Shown here: positions 9,790 to 16,688 of the stretch, in pieces
Layout of the letters: each line of letters begins with the position of its first letter
Position numbering within the stretch: position 1 is the first letter of the stretch
From: SCTD01 sp963781675
GTDB lineage: Bacteria; Actinomycetota; Actinomycetes; Mycobacteriales; SCTD01
DNA length: 64,000 bases
NCBI GenBank assembly: GCA_963781675.1
Contig: CAWAGF010000001.1
Location: 1 to 64,000, forward strand
Direction: 5' to 3'
Program-made: the position numbers and the translations under genes
The notes under the pieces: generated by a model
What the model was told of the DNA's origin: nothing
Database searches by the model: none
What the model saw: the letters and a program-made list of their open reading frames with translations, nothing else

Positions 9790-10005
9790 GTGCTCAGCTT
9801 CATGATCACTCTTCAGGTCCTGGTCGCAGACCGCGTCGAGCGGCTGCGCAACGACGACCGCGGCGCGACCGCAGTCGAGTACGGCCTCATGGTCGCTCTC
9901 ATCGCCGGTGCGATCGTCGTCACCGTCGGCCTGCTCGGCGGCGAGCTGGACGACAAGTTCACCACGGTCTGCAACGCCGTGGGCGGCGCTGGAAGCTGCC
10001 CGTAG
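9790..10005 (+). CDS. flp: Flp-family type IVb pilin
   Basis: 71-aa pilin from GTG 9790, with AGGAG five bases upstream. The leader VLSFMITLQVLVADRVERLRNDDRG is followed by ATAVEYGLMVALIAGAIVV: cleavage after Gly, Glu at +5 and Tyr at +6 are the Flp hallmarks. The short C-terminal part contains two Cys (TVCNAVGGAGSCP) that may form a disulfide. It is the probable fibre subunit for the Tad machine encoded upstream. An in-frame upstream ATG at 9682 is rejected because it lacks a ribosome-binding site and adds non-pilin sequence. Confidence 0.9.
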   Translation: MLSFMITLQVLVADRVERLRNDDRGATAVEYGLMVALIAGAIVVTVGLLGGELDDKFTTVCNAVGGAGSCP

Positions 10006-10031
10006 GGCAAGGCTGCCGAGCAGCCCGCCGT

Positions 10032-10067
10032 GACGAAGGCCGCGTCCCCCGGGACGCGGCCTTCGTC
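10032..10067. terminator. bidirectional terminator hairpin between flp and the esterase
   Basis: Perfect 17-bp stem GACGAAGGCCGCGTCCC / GGGACGCGGCCTTCGTC with CC at the tip, between two convergent genes. No T-tract. Confidence 0.75.
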
Positions 10068-10114
10068 GCGCGCTGCCTGGAACAGGCGCCGCCCGCGCTA
10101 CGGGTGAAGCGCTG

Positions 10115-11005
10115 TCAGCCCACGCGGGGACGGTCGCGCATCCACGACCAGATCGTGCGCGTGGCGTCCAGGCCCTGCCGGCTGCGGGTCATCCACTCGT
10201 GGCCGGCGCGCGGCACCACCTGCAGCTGCACCTCGCTGCCCGCCTTGCGGAACGGCTCCAGCGAGGCCCCCACCGGCGGGAAGGTGACGCCGAGCTGAGG
10301 GTTGCGGCCGCCGCCGAGCGGGACGACCCGGTCCCGCGCGCCGTGCAGCGCGAGGACGGGCACCGGCAGCTTCGGCGCGCACGGCGCGACGAGCGGCCCG
10401 GCCACCACGGCGACGCTGGCCACCACCTCGGAGCGCTCGCACGCGTAGCGCAGCGCCATCATCGCGCCGTTCGAGCCGCCGGTGAGCGCGATGCGGTTCG
10501 GGTCGATGGGCGTCTTCGTACGGGCGAGCGCGATGACCTCGTCGAGGAAGGCGACGTCGTCCACACCCTCCGTGCTGCCGGGGAAGCAGCACAGGCCGGC
10601 GTTCCAGGAGCCGCCGGCGCCCTCGGGGAAGGCGACGACGAAGCCCTGCTCGTCCGCGAGCGCCTCGAGCCGGCTGTAGGCGCGGATCGCCTCGGGCTCC
10701 TGGCTGTGCGCGTGCAGGGCGACGACGAGCGGCGCCGGGGCCAGCAGGCCGTCCGGCACGTGCAGGACGAACGAGCGGACCTCGCCGTCGTACGACGTGG
10801 TCGTCGGGACGGTGGTCGTCGAGCCGGGCAGCCCGACGGGCTCCGCCGGCGGCACCTGCACGGCAACGCTGGCGGCCAGGCTGCTGCCGAGGGCCTGCAC
10901 CTGCAGGCGCTCCTCCTGCGCCGACGCGCTGAGCGCGGCAGGCAGCCCCGCGAGCAGCGACAGGGCGGCGCCGGCGGCGAGCAGCAGGGGACGGCGCGGC
11001 TGCAT
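10115..11005 (-). CDS. secreted PHB-depolymerase/LpqC-type esterase
   Basis: 296 aa with a cleavable signal peptide (MQPRRPLLLAAGAALSLLAG, ending near ALSASA). Alpha/beta-hydrolase of the polyhydroxybutyrate depolymerase or feruloyl-esterase type: the nucleophile elbow is TGGSNGA (G-x-S-x-G), an acid residue lies in HGARDRVVP, and the His in VPRAGHEW. FPEGAGGSWNAGLCC is typical of the family. It probably acts outside the cell on ester substrates; the substrate cannot be told. Its 3' end faces flp across a hairpin terminator. Confidence 0.8.
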   Translation of the reverse strand: MQPRRPLLLAAGAALSLLAGLPAALSASAQEERLQVQALGSSLAASVAVQVPPAEPVGLPGSTTTVPTTTSYDGEVRSFVLHVPDGLLAPAPLVVALHAHSQEPEAIRAYSRLEALADEQGFVVAFPEGAGGSWNAGLCCFPGSTEGVDDVAFLDEVIALARTKTPIDPNRIALTGGSNGAMMALRYACERSEVVASVAVVAGPLVAPCAPKLPVPVLALHGARDRVVPLGGGRNPQLGVTFPPVGASLEPFRKAGSEVQLQVVPRAGHEWMTRSRQGLDATRTIWSWMRDRPRVG

Positions 11006-11010
11006 CAGGG

Positions 11011-11112
11011 CTAGCGCTGGCCCTGGTACAGCTTGTAGACGACGTAGACCGAGAACCAGGCGATGAAGGCGAACGCCAGCGCCAGGATGCCGGTGTAGAC
11101 GATCTCGAGCAC
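11011..11112 (-). CDS. 33-aa single-helix membrane peptide
   Basis: GTG at 11112 with a strong AGGAAGG site about six bases upstream opens 33 codons to TAG at 11011. The product is MLEIVYTGILALAFAF then IAWFSVYVVYKLYQGQR: one hydrophobic helix and a short basic tail. It lies between the WxL-associated gene and the esterase on the same strand. The CCAGGAAGG leader is identical to those of the signal peptidase (14316) and the large surface protein (21403), which supports real translation. Function unknown; small-protein partners of membrane complexes look like this. Confidence 0.55.
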   Translation of the reverse strand: MLEIVYTGILALAFAFIAWFSVYVVYKLYQGQR

Positions 11113-11143
11113 GTGGGGCCTTCCTGGTGGGTGTCCGCCGATC

Positions 11144-12190
11144 CTACCGAGCAGGGGCTGGTCCGCCGTCCTCGGCCTTGCTCCTGCGCCGGTAGAGGAC
11201 CAGCAGCAGGAGCAGGGCCGCCAGGCTGAAGATCCCCACGGCGACCGGGATGACGACGCTCGGGTCCTCGCGCAGCGGGAGGTTCTTCGCCGGTACGGGT
11301 GCAGCCGTGCCGCCGGCCTCGTCCGGGAACGTGATCGTCGCCTCGGCGGCCCGCTGCGTGCCGCCGCTGGACAGGTCGAGGCGCGCCCGCCACGGGCCGG
11401 CGGGGAGCATCGGGTCCAGCAGGACCTGGACGGGGGCCGACTGCCCCGGGGCCAGCGTCGTCCCGACCGTCGCCGGGAACGGCCCGGCGCTGACTCCCCC
11501 GGGACCGTCCGACAGCGCCAGCTGCCCGGCGATGTCCAGCGCGCGCTCGCCCGTGTTGCGCACAGCGGCCTGCACCACGGGCCGGCGCTGCGCGTCGCGC
11601 GCCGCGGTCAGCGACTCGACGGTGAAGTCCGTCCGCGGCGGCTGGTCGCCCCGGACGAGGACGTACTCGCGGACGCCCACCCGGCTCGCCACGCCCACCC
11701 CGGTGCCGCCGGGAGCGGGCGGGACCTCGGCGTAGACGACGGCGTACCGCTCGCCGGGCTCCGCGTCGTCGGGGACCTCGACGGTCACCGCGACGTCCAC
11801 GGGGCGGTTCGGCTGCAGGACGACCGAGGCGGGGGCGACGGTGTTCCAGCGGGACAGCTCGTTGTCCGCCCGCGGGCTGCCCAGCGGCAGGAAGCCGCCG
11901 TCCTGGATGCCCGCGGCGTTCGCGTAGAGGGAGACCCGGACGGGGCTGCCGGTGCCGTTGCACACGCGGACCTGGCGTCGCGTCCGCGCACCCGGCTCGA
12001 GGTCCGCCACCACGTACGTCGCCTCGCGGCCCTTCGGGCTGGCCCCCGGCAGCGGGAGCAGGCTCACCGAGATGCCCGGCTGGCAGGCCGCAGCAGCAGC
12101 CGCAGCAGGAACGGCAGCGGCCGCCGCCCCCGCGAGGGGAGCGACGGCCGCAGCGACGAGGAGAGCGACGCGACGTCGGCTACTGGACAC
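11144..12190 (-). CDS. DUF916-like WxL-associated surface protein, membrane anchored
   Basis: 348 aa: signal peptide (RRRVALLVAAAVAPLAGAAA), two beta-sandwich regions with the DUF916-like wording ATYVVADLEPGARTRRQVRV and VAVTVEVPDDAEPGERYAVV, then a C-terminal helix (VVIPVAVGIFSLAALLLLLV) with a YRRRSK stop-transfer tail. DUF916-type proteins partner with WxL surface proteins in Firmicutes and occur in Actinobacteria. The start overlaps the stop of the WxL-like gene upstream (12180-12190), so the two are probably made together. Confidence 0.7.
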   Translation of the reverse strand: MSSSRRRVALLVAAAVAPLAGAAAAAVPAAAAAAACQPGISVSLLPLPGASPKGREATYVVADLEPGARTRRQVRVCNGTGSPVRVSLYANAAGIQDGGFLPLGSPRADNELSRWNTVAPASVVLQPNRPVDVAVTVEVPDDAEPGERYAVVYAEVPPAPGGTGVGVASRVGVREYVLVRGDQPPRTDFTVESLTAARDAQRRPVVQAAVRNTGERALDIAGQLALSDGPGGVSAGPFPATVGTTLAPGQSAPVQVLLDPMLPAGPWRARLDLSSGGTQRAAEATITFPDEAGGTAAPVPAKNLPLREDPSVVIPVAVGIFSLAALLLLLVLYRRRSKAEDGGPAPAR

Positions 12191-12791
12191 TCTGGGTGAC
12201 GGTACTCGTGTAGGTGCCGGCCACCGCGTCCGCCGGGACCGTCAGCGACATCGTGTTGCTCCACTGGGCGGAGTTGGCTCCGACGACGACCGTCGGCACG
12301 ACGTTCGCGCACTTGCCGAGCTGCTTCGCGGTCGTGGCCAGGGCGACGGAGGTGGGCAGCGTGACGACACCGGCCAGCCCGCAGACGGTCGGCAGCGGCA
12401 GGCTGCCGACGGTCCCGGGGGCCAGGGTGGCGTTGCTGATCGGGATCGTGTTCTGGCCGGAGACGAAGTCGGTGGCGGCCACCGTGACGGTCCACCCGGT
12501 GCTGGAGCCGCGGCTGTCGCTCACGGCGGTCGTGCCCAGGCTCCCCGTGACGGCCGCGCTGGGCAGGATGGCGGTGACGCCCTGGGCCGGCGCCAGCGTG
12601 ACCGTGGTGCCGGCCGTCGAGACGTCGAGGCTGAGGCCGCCGGCCGCCACGACGAGCTGCGCCGTGGTGGCCTGCGTGCACGAGGTGGCCGGCGAGGTGA
12701 CCGTGCAGGCCGCCTGCGCGGGCGCCGCAGCCAGCGCGGCGCCGGTGGCGGCGACGGCGGCGGCCAGGGAGACGACGAGGGCCTTGCGCAT
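12180..12791 (-). CDS. WxL-like secreted surface protein
   Basis: 203 aa with a signal peptide cut near AAPAQA. The mature part is rich in Thr, Val and Ala. It contains STGWTVTVAATDF, like the first WxL motif, and ends SLTVPADAVAGTYTSTVTQS, the usual close of WxL-type beta domains. One pair of Cys near the start and one pair in the middle may form disulfides. WxL domains bind the peptidoglycan surface non-covalently. GGAG lies five bases before ATG. It is first in a two-gene unit with the DUF916-like gene. Confidence 0.65.
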   Translation of the reverse strand: MRKALVVSLAAAVAATGAALAAAPAQAACTVTSPATSCTQATTAQLVVAAGGLSLDVSTAGTTVTLAPAQGVTAILPSAAVTGSLGTTAVSDSRGSSTGWTVTVAATDFVSGQNTIPISNATLAPGTVGSLPLPTVCGLAGVVTLPTSVALATTAKQLGKCANVVPTVVVGANSAQWSNTMSLTVPADAVAGTYTSTVTQSVQ

Positions 12792-13127
12792 GACAGCTCC
12801 AGTGGCTCTGCGGGCTCCGGCCCGATGTCACTCCGTGTGACTACTCCAGGTGTGTCGGGACGTCCCGCAGCAGAGGACATGACTCGTCCTGATGGTTGTG
12901 ACTACGCCGAACGGCGCAGCCGGGCCCGCTGGCGGCAGCGCCCTGTCCCGGTCCGTCCCGGGATGCGGCTTCCTGGTCCGTAGCCCTGCGTGTCCGGACC
13001 CTGCGCGGGGACCACTCGTCACCTGGTCGGGGACCAGATCCGTCGTCCTGGTCCCGTGGGCACCAGTGCTCCAGCATCGGCGTCCTCCTGCCGATCGCAG
13101 GACAGACCGCTGCTCCAGGAGGAACCC
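12792..13127. other. divergent intergenic region with repeated motifs
   Basis: 336 bp between divergently read secreted-protein genes, no gene seen. It holds two GTGACTAC sites 61 bp apart (12837-12844, 12898-12905), a GGGACGTCCC palindrome near 12858, and CTGGTC/GACCAG (13023-13037) followed by a similar CTGGTCCC...GGGCACCAG repeat. This looks like an operator-rich promoter region. Confidence 0.4.
12837..12905 (+). promoter_or_regulatory. pair of GTGACTAC sites 61 bp apart
   Basis: GTGACTAC occurs at 12837-12844 and again at 12898-12905, upstream of the WxL-like gene (and of the divergent 13128 gene). The first lies next to a GTCAC(N5)GTGAC inverted repeat at 12828. The same 8-mer precedes the tad operon. 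Confidence 0.3.
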
Positions 13128-13505
13128 GTGCGCCGCCCCCTGCTCGCCCTCGCAGTCCTGGCCGGCTGCCTCGCGGCGAGCACGCAGGCGGCCTCGACCG
13201 CCGGGAACACGGTGCCGGGGAGCACGGCGGTCTACCGCGAGACGGCCGTCAGCGGTGCCTCGCTCACCTCGATCTCCTACACCGTGTCGGCCGGCACGAT
13301 CACGGCGGCCACGCCCCGCCTGCGTGGCGTCCTGCTGGGCCGGACGGTGTCCGCGCGCTTCGGCGCCGGGCCCGCGGTGACGTGCACCCCCGGTGTGCTG
13401 ACCGTGATCAGCCTGATCACCGGCGTGCGCGAGGGGACCTACACGTGCCCCGGGCTCGGCGAGTCCGCCAGCCGGCCGCGCAAGCTCCAGATCACCGTGA
13501 GCTGA
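13128..13505 (+). CDS. small secreted protein, possible SipW-type substrate
   Basis: 125 aa from GTG 13128, chosen because AGGAGGA sits five bases upstream. Signal region MRRPLLALAVLAGCLAASTQAA. The mature part has TAVSGASLTSISYTVSAG, which parallels ATVTGATVTAVDYV in the product of 14391-14819, and both have a Cys pair, so the two are probably distant relatives. It is convergent with the SipW-like signal peptidase gene directly downstream. Function unknown; an extracellular structural protein is plausible. Confidence 0.6.
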   Translation: MRRPLLALAVLAGCLAASTQAASTAGNTVPGSTAVYRETAVSGASLTSISYTVSAGTITAATPRLRGVLLGRTVSARFGAGPAVTCTPGVLTVISLITGVREGTYTCPGLGESASRPRKLQITVS

Positions 13506-13512
13506 GCAGGCC

Positions 13513-14316
13513 TCAGCCGAGGCCCAGCAGCCTGCCGAGGTCCACCCCGTGGGTGGGCTCCGCCGCCTGCCGCCGCGGACGCGGGAGCAGGGCCACGACG
13601 TCGGGGTCCAGGTCGTACCGCCAGTCGCGGCCGGAGCCGACCTCCGGCGCCTGCTCGACCGGCAGGGCATGGCGGTAGACGGTGCTGCCGTCGACCACCC
13701 AGGTCTCACCGCTGTCCGGCTGCCGCAGCAGCGGGCGGTCGTACCTCGCAGCCAGCCGCTCCAGGTCCGCAGGGTCGACGAGCTGGACGACCGTGGCGCC
13801 GGCCGGGACCTGGAGCGCCGAGACGTCCAGCACGAGCGGCTCCGCGTCGCTGACCCGGGGCTGCGCGTCAGGCTCGCGGCGGCGGTCGGCGAGGAGCAGG
13901 AAGAGCCCGCCGACGACGAGCAGCAGGTTGACGGGCCGGAGGAGCCACTGCAGCACCGGCCCCACCTGCGGGACCCGCAGGACCAGCCGGCCGAGCAGCT
14001 GGTCCTGCCGGACGCGGTCCGGGTCGACGAAGTCGTTGTTGTCGCCCTGGAAGGTGTAGACCCCGTCGTCCTGCGTGCGGACGCGGTGCATGACGACGCG
14101 CCCGAGCTCCTCGCTCCGGTAGGCCACCACGTCGCCGACGCGGTAGTCGTGCGCGCTGCGCAGGACGCCGAGGTCGCCGGCGGTGAACATCGGCTGCATG
14201 CTCGTGCCGCTGGTGATGACGTAGGTCATCGTCCCGCCCCACTGCTGGGGCCACAGGACGAGCGCCGTGAGGACGAGCAGCACCCAGGCGATGCCGTGGA
14301 GGCTGCGCTTCAGCAC
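13513..14316 (-). CDS. SipW-like (ER-type) signal peptidase I
   Basis: 267 aa. The N-terminal helix SLHGIAWVLLVLTALVL is followed by the catalytic serine in TSGTSMQPMF, then GDVVAYR, and VVMHRV with His where bacterial Lep enzymes have Lys, then YTFQGDNN. The Ser/His pattern is that of SipW and eukaryotic signal peptidases. A second helix (PVNLLLVVGGLFLLLA) precedes a ~100-residue cytoplasmic tail of unknown role, longer than in SipW. SipW releases TasA-class surface proteins; the two small secreted proteins flanking this gene are the obvious candidates here. Start GTG with AGGAAGG ten bases upstream. Confidence 0.75.
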   Translation of the reverse strand: MLKRSLHGIAWVLLVLTALVLWPQQWGGTMTYVITSGTSMQPMFTAGDLGVLRSAHDYRVGDVVAYRSEELGRVVMHRVRTQDDGVYTFQGDNNDFVDPDRVRQDQLLGRLVLRVPQVGPVLQWLLRPVNLLLVVGGLFLLLADRRREPDAQPRVSDAEPLVLDVSALQVPAGATVVQLVDPADLERLAARYDRPLLRQPDSGETWVVDGSTVYRHALPVEQAPEVGSGRDWRYDLDPDVVALLPRPRRQAAEPTHGVDLGRLLGLG

Positions 14317-14342
14317 GGTGCGGGACCTTCCTGGACGGGCCG

Positions 14343-14377
14343 AGCGGCGGCCCGGGGAGGAGCCCCGGGCCGCCGCT
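14343..14377 (-). terminator. 15-bp hairpin between a secreted-protein gene and the signal peptidase gene
   Basis: AGCGGCGGCCCGGGG (14343-14357) pairs perfectly with 14363-14377 around AGGAG. It lies after the stop at 14391 and just before the ribosome-binding site of the signal peptidase gene, so it may reduce read-through rather than end transcription. Confidence 0.65.
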
Positions 14378-14390
14378 GCTGCGGGTGCCG

Positions 14391-14819
14391 CTAGTTGTTG
14401 ACGGTGATGCCGAGCGAGTTGAACTCCGCGATCGGCTCGTCGGGCGTCGAGCAGGTGAAGACGGTGTCGGTGCCCGCGACCGTCCCCAGTCCCGGGATCA
14501 GGCTGCCGGCGCCCAGGGCCGCCGTGCAGGTGTAGTTGCCGTTGTTGGTGGCGCCGTTCCAGAGGATCACCGAGGCGTCCTTGGACGTCAGGTCGCCGGT
14601 CGCGACGAACTTGACCTGGTCGATGAGGTTCGCGTTCGCCGAGTCCTGCACGTAGTCGACCGCGGTCACGGTCGCGCCCGTCACCGTCGCGGCGCCGTAG
14701 CCGGCGACGTTCTTCGTGCCGCCGTCGACGGCGGTCATCGTGTTGCTCGCCGTGAAGGCGCCGCCACCGCTGATCGCCAGGCCGGCGAGGAGAGCAACGC
14801 CCAGAGTCCGCTTGCGCAT
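14391..14819 (-). CDS. small secreted protein, possible SipW-type substrate
   Basis: 142 aa. The N-terminus MRKRTLGVALLAGLAISGGG then AFTASNTMTA resembles SipW-class signal regions, which have a Gly-rich segment after the helix. The mature part is rich in Thr, Ala and Val, with two Cys (YTCTAALG and FTCSTPDE). It shares the VTGATVTAVDYV pattern with the product of 13128-13505. It lies upstream of the SipW-like peptidase on the same strand, separated by a strong hairpin, which suggests high expression of the substrate and lower expression of the enzyme. Confidence 0.6.
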   Translation of the reverse strand: MRKRTLGVALLAGLAISGGGAFTASNTMTAVDGGTKNVAGYGAATVTGATVTAVDYVQDSANANLIDQVKFVATGDLTSKDASVILWNGATNNGNYTCTAALGAGSLIPGLGTVAGTDTVFTCSTPDEPIAEFNSLGITVNN

Positions 14820-14937
14820 GTCATCCCTCGTTCGCAGTCAGTGCCAGCCGCTGGGGGGCTAGTCGCTGCCAAGAGGTTCGGGCCACCTGGACTAGGCCCT
14901 GAGGGCCAGGTCCGGGTGGTTCTCGAGATGGCCCGGG

Positions 14938-14947
14938 ATGACTAGGC
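14938..14947 (+). promoter_or_regulatory. ATGACTAGGC motif, second copy
   Basis: Exact copy of the 10-mer before flp (9682-9691). It lies about 120 bp upstream of the divergent 14819 gene start; a related GGACTAGGCC lies at 14890. Function inferred only. Confidence 0.3.
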
Positions 14948-15007
14948 CGGCTGCCGGATCCCTTGCTGCACAAGGCCGTACGGCTGCCCGGAACGCCCCG
15001 CAACGCG

Positions 15008-15039
15008 CAGGGGCCCGGCTCAGGCGAGCCGGGCCCCTG
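15008..15039 (-). terminator. 14-bp hairpin terminator of the sulfur operon
   Basis: CAGGGGCCCGGCTC (15008-15021) pairs with GAGCCGGGCCCCTG (15026-15039) around AGGC, 12 bases past the DUF1416 stop. Confidence 0.75.
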
Positions 15040-15050
15040 TGCGGGTCGTC

Positions 15051-15350
15051 CTAGGCAGGCACCTCGACCGCGGCCTCCACGGCCTGCCCCTTCGTCGCCG
15101 TCACGCCGGTGTCGAGCGACCCGCCGCGGTAGAGCGTCCGCAGCGTCCACTCGCCGTCGGCGGCGTAGAAGCGGAAGTAGCCGGTCGCGGAGGTCTGCAC
15201 CTCGGCGGTGAAGTCGCCGGTCGAGCCGAGCAGCCGGACGTAGGCGCCGGGCAGCGGCGACCCGTCGCGGGTGACGAAGCCGTGGATGACCGCCTCAGCA
15301 GCGGACACCTCCAGCGCGGGCAGCGTGTCCTGGTCGGGCGAGCCGCACAT
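15051..15350 (-). CDS. DUF1416 protein, carboxypeptidase-regulatory-like fold
   Basis: 99 aa, starts MCGSPDQDTLPAL and contains VIHGFVTRDGSPLPGAYVRL and FTAEVQTSATGYFRFYAADG, a transthyretin-like beta-sandwich. DUF1416 genes sit directly after the thiosulfate sulfurtransferase gene in many actinomycetes, as here with only a one-base gap. The Cys at position 2 is conserved in this family as I know it. The role is not established; a partner or acceptor in sulfur transfer is plausible. Last gene of the operon, followed by a hairpin. Confidence 0.85.
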   Translation of the reverse strand: MCGSPDQDTLPALEVSAAEAVIHGFVTRDGSPLPGAYVRLLGSTGDFTAEVQTSATGYFRFYAADGEWTLRTLYRGGSLDTGVTATKGQAVEAAVEVPA

Positions 15351-15351
15351 G

Positions 15352-16185
15352 TCAGACGTCCTTCTGGATCGGGACGCCCACGAGGGAGCCGTACTCCGCC
15401 CAGGAGCCGTCGTAGTTCTTGACGTCGCTCTTGCCCAGCAGCTCGTGCAGCACGAACCACGTGTGCGAGGAGCGCTCGCCGATGCGGCAGTACGCGATGG
15501 TCGAGCGGCTGTCGTCGAAGCCCTGCTCGCCGTACAGCGTGGCCAGCTCGTCGTCGGAGCGGAACGTGCCGTCGTCGGCGGCGGCCTTGCTCCACGGGAT
15601 GTTGATGGCGGTCGGCACGTGGCCGGCGCGCTGCGACTGCTCCTGCGGCAGGTGCGCGGGCGCCTTGATCTTGCCGCTGAACTCGTCGGGGCTGCGCACG
15701 TCGACGAGGTTCTTGCTGCCGATCGACTGCACGACCTCGTCGCGGAACGCGCGGATGGACGCGTCGGGCGTCTTCGCGCTGTACGACGTCTTCGCGCGCT
15801 CGGGGACGTCCTTGACGAGCTCGCGCCCGTCGAGCTCCCACTTCTTGCGGCCGCCGTCGAGCAGCTTGACGTCCTCGTGGCCGTAGTACTTGAACTGCCA
15901 GTACGCGTACGCGGCGAACCAGTTGTTGTTGCCGCCGTAGAGGACGACGGTGTCGTCGTTGCCGATGCCCTTCTCGCTCATCAGCGCGGAGAAGGCCTCC
16001 TGGTCGATGAGGTCGCGGGCCTCGGGCTGCTGCAGCTCCTGGGTCCAGTCGAGGCGCACGGCGTTCTTGATGTGGCCGCCGTCGTAGGCGGACACGTCCT
16101 CGTCCACCTCCACGAAGACGATGTTCGGGTCGTCGAGGTGGGCCTCGGCCCAGTCTGCGTCGACGAGTACGTCTGCGCGGCTCAT
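15352..16185 (-). CDS. sseA: thiosulfate sulfurtransferase (rhodanese)
   Basis: 277 aa with two rhodanese domains. The first (about 1-130) lacks the active Cys; the second carries the active loop YCRIGERSSHTWF, with Cys at about residue 232 that would hold the persulfide. It moves sulfane sulfur from thiosulfate to cyanide or thiol acceptors in the cytoplasm, and actinobacterial forms are tied to cysteine and sulfur supply. ATG start overlaps the DUF4395 stop by four bases. The symbol follows usual actinobacterial naming (also called cysA). Confidence 0.92.
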   Translation of the reverse strand: MSRADVLVDADWAEAHLDDPNIVFVEVDEDVSAYDGGHIKNAVRLDWTQELQQPEARDLIDQEAFSALMSEKGIGNDDTVVLYGGNNNWFAAYAYWQFKYYGHEDVKLLDGGRKKWELDGRELVKDVPERAKTSYSAKTPDASIRAFRDEVVQSIGSKNLVDVRSPDEFSGKIKAPAHLPQEQSQRAGHVPTAINIPWSKAAADDGTFRSDDELATLYGEQGFDDSRSTIAYCRIGERSSHTWFVLHELLGKSDVKNYDGSWAEYGSLVGVPIQKDV

Positions 16186-16580
16186 GCGGGGACTCCCTTG
16201 GTTCGGCGGGTGATGAGGTAGAGCTCGCAGCCCAGGCAGATGCCGAAGGCCGCGTTGAGGAACGCCGCCGCGAGGGCCGCGGCGGTGGCGATCAGGCCGA
16301 CGATCGGCGCGCCCGCGGCGAAGCCGAGCACCCCCACGACGGCGAAGACGAGCCCTACGACCTGGGCGAAGCGCGGCGGGCGCGCGTCCTCCAGCTCGGT
16401 CGGAGGCGTGCGCTTCAGGAAGCGCTTCCAGAACAGGGCGTACGGGTTCCTGCCGCGCGTGCCCAGCGCGAACACGACGGCCTGCGCGGCGAGCAGCCAC
16501 GGGGAGGCCGTGAGCAGCACGACGGCGAGCACGAGCGTGGTGGCCCAGGCTGCGAAGCGCAGCCCACGAGGGTCGATCAA
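16182..16580 (-). CDS. DUF4395 integral membrane protein
   Basis: 132 aa with four predicted helices (ATTLVLAVVLLTASPWLLAA, then VVGLVFAVVGVLGFAAGAPI and others) and the DUF4395 wording NPYALFWKRFLKR and AAFGICLGCELY. The CLGC pair faces the membrane end and could take part in thiol or sulfur chemistry. It overlaps sseA (ATGA) and lies downstream of a Cys-containing leader peptide and a thioredoxin-like gene. Exact function unknown; a membrane role in sulfur transfer is inferred from context. Confidence 0.85.
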   Translation of the reverse strand: MIDPRGLRFAAWATTLVLAVVLLTASPWLLAAQAVVFALGTRGRNPYALFWKRFLKRTPPTELEDARPPRFAQVVGLVFAVVGVLGFAAGAPIVGLIATAAALAAAFLNAAFGICLGCELYLITRRTKGVPA

Positions 16581-16611
16581 GACAGCTCCTGAGGTCGAAC
16601 GCGGGTCGAGG

Positions 16612-16683
16612 TCAGGAGGTCGGACAGAGGCAGCCGGCGAGGCGGCAGAAGTCCACCGCGCGTCGCTTCACCAGCACCTGCAT
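16612..16683 (-). CDS. Cys-containing leader peptide of the sulfur operon
   Basis: 23 codons, ATG 16683 to TGA 16612, between the thioredoxin-like gene and DUF4395. The product contains VLVKRRAVDFCRLAGCLC. This matches the known class of actinobacterial leader peptides (V-x-R-R-x-V-D-x-x-R then Cys codons) found before cysteine and sulfur genes, where ribosome stalling at Cys codons acts as an attenuator; that mechanism has been reported in mycobacteria. Here three Cys codons fall in the last 11 codons. An in-frame GTG at 16692 overlapping the thioredoxin stop could be the start instead. Confidence 0.75.
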   Translation of the reverse strand: MQVLVKRRAVDFCRLAGCLCPTS

Positions 16684-16688
16684 GGGGC

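Noticed and set aside
12828..13709. 293-codon minus-strand frame
   Set aside because: Opposes the well-started 13128-13505 gene and crosses the promoter region; no signal, domain or ribosome-binding site.
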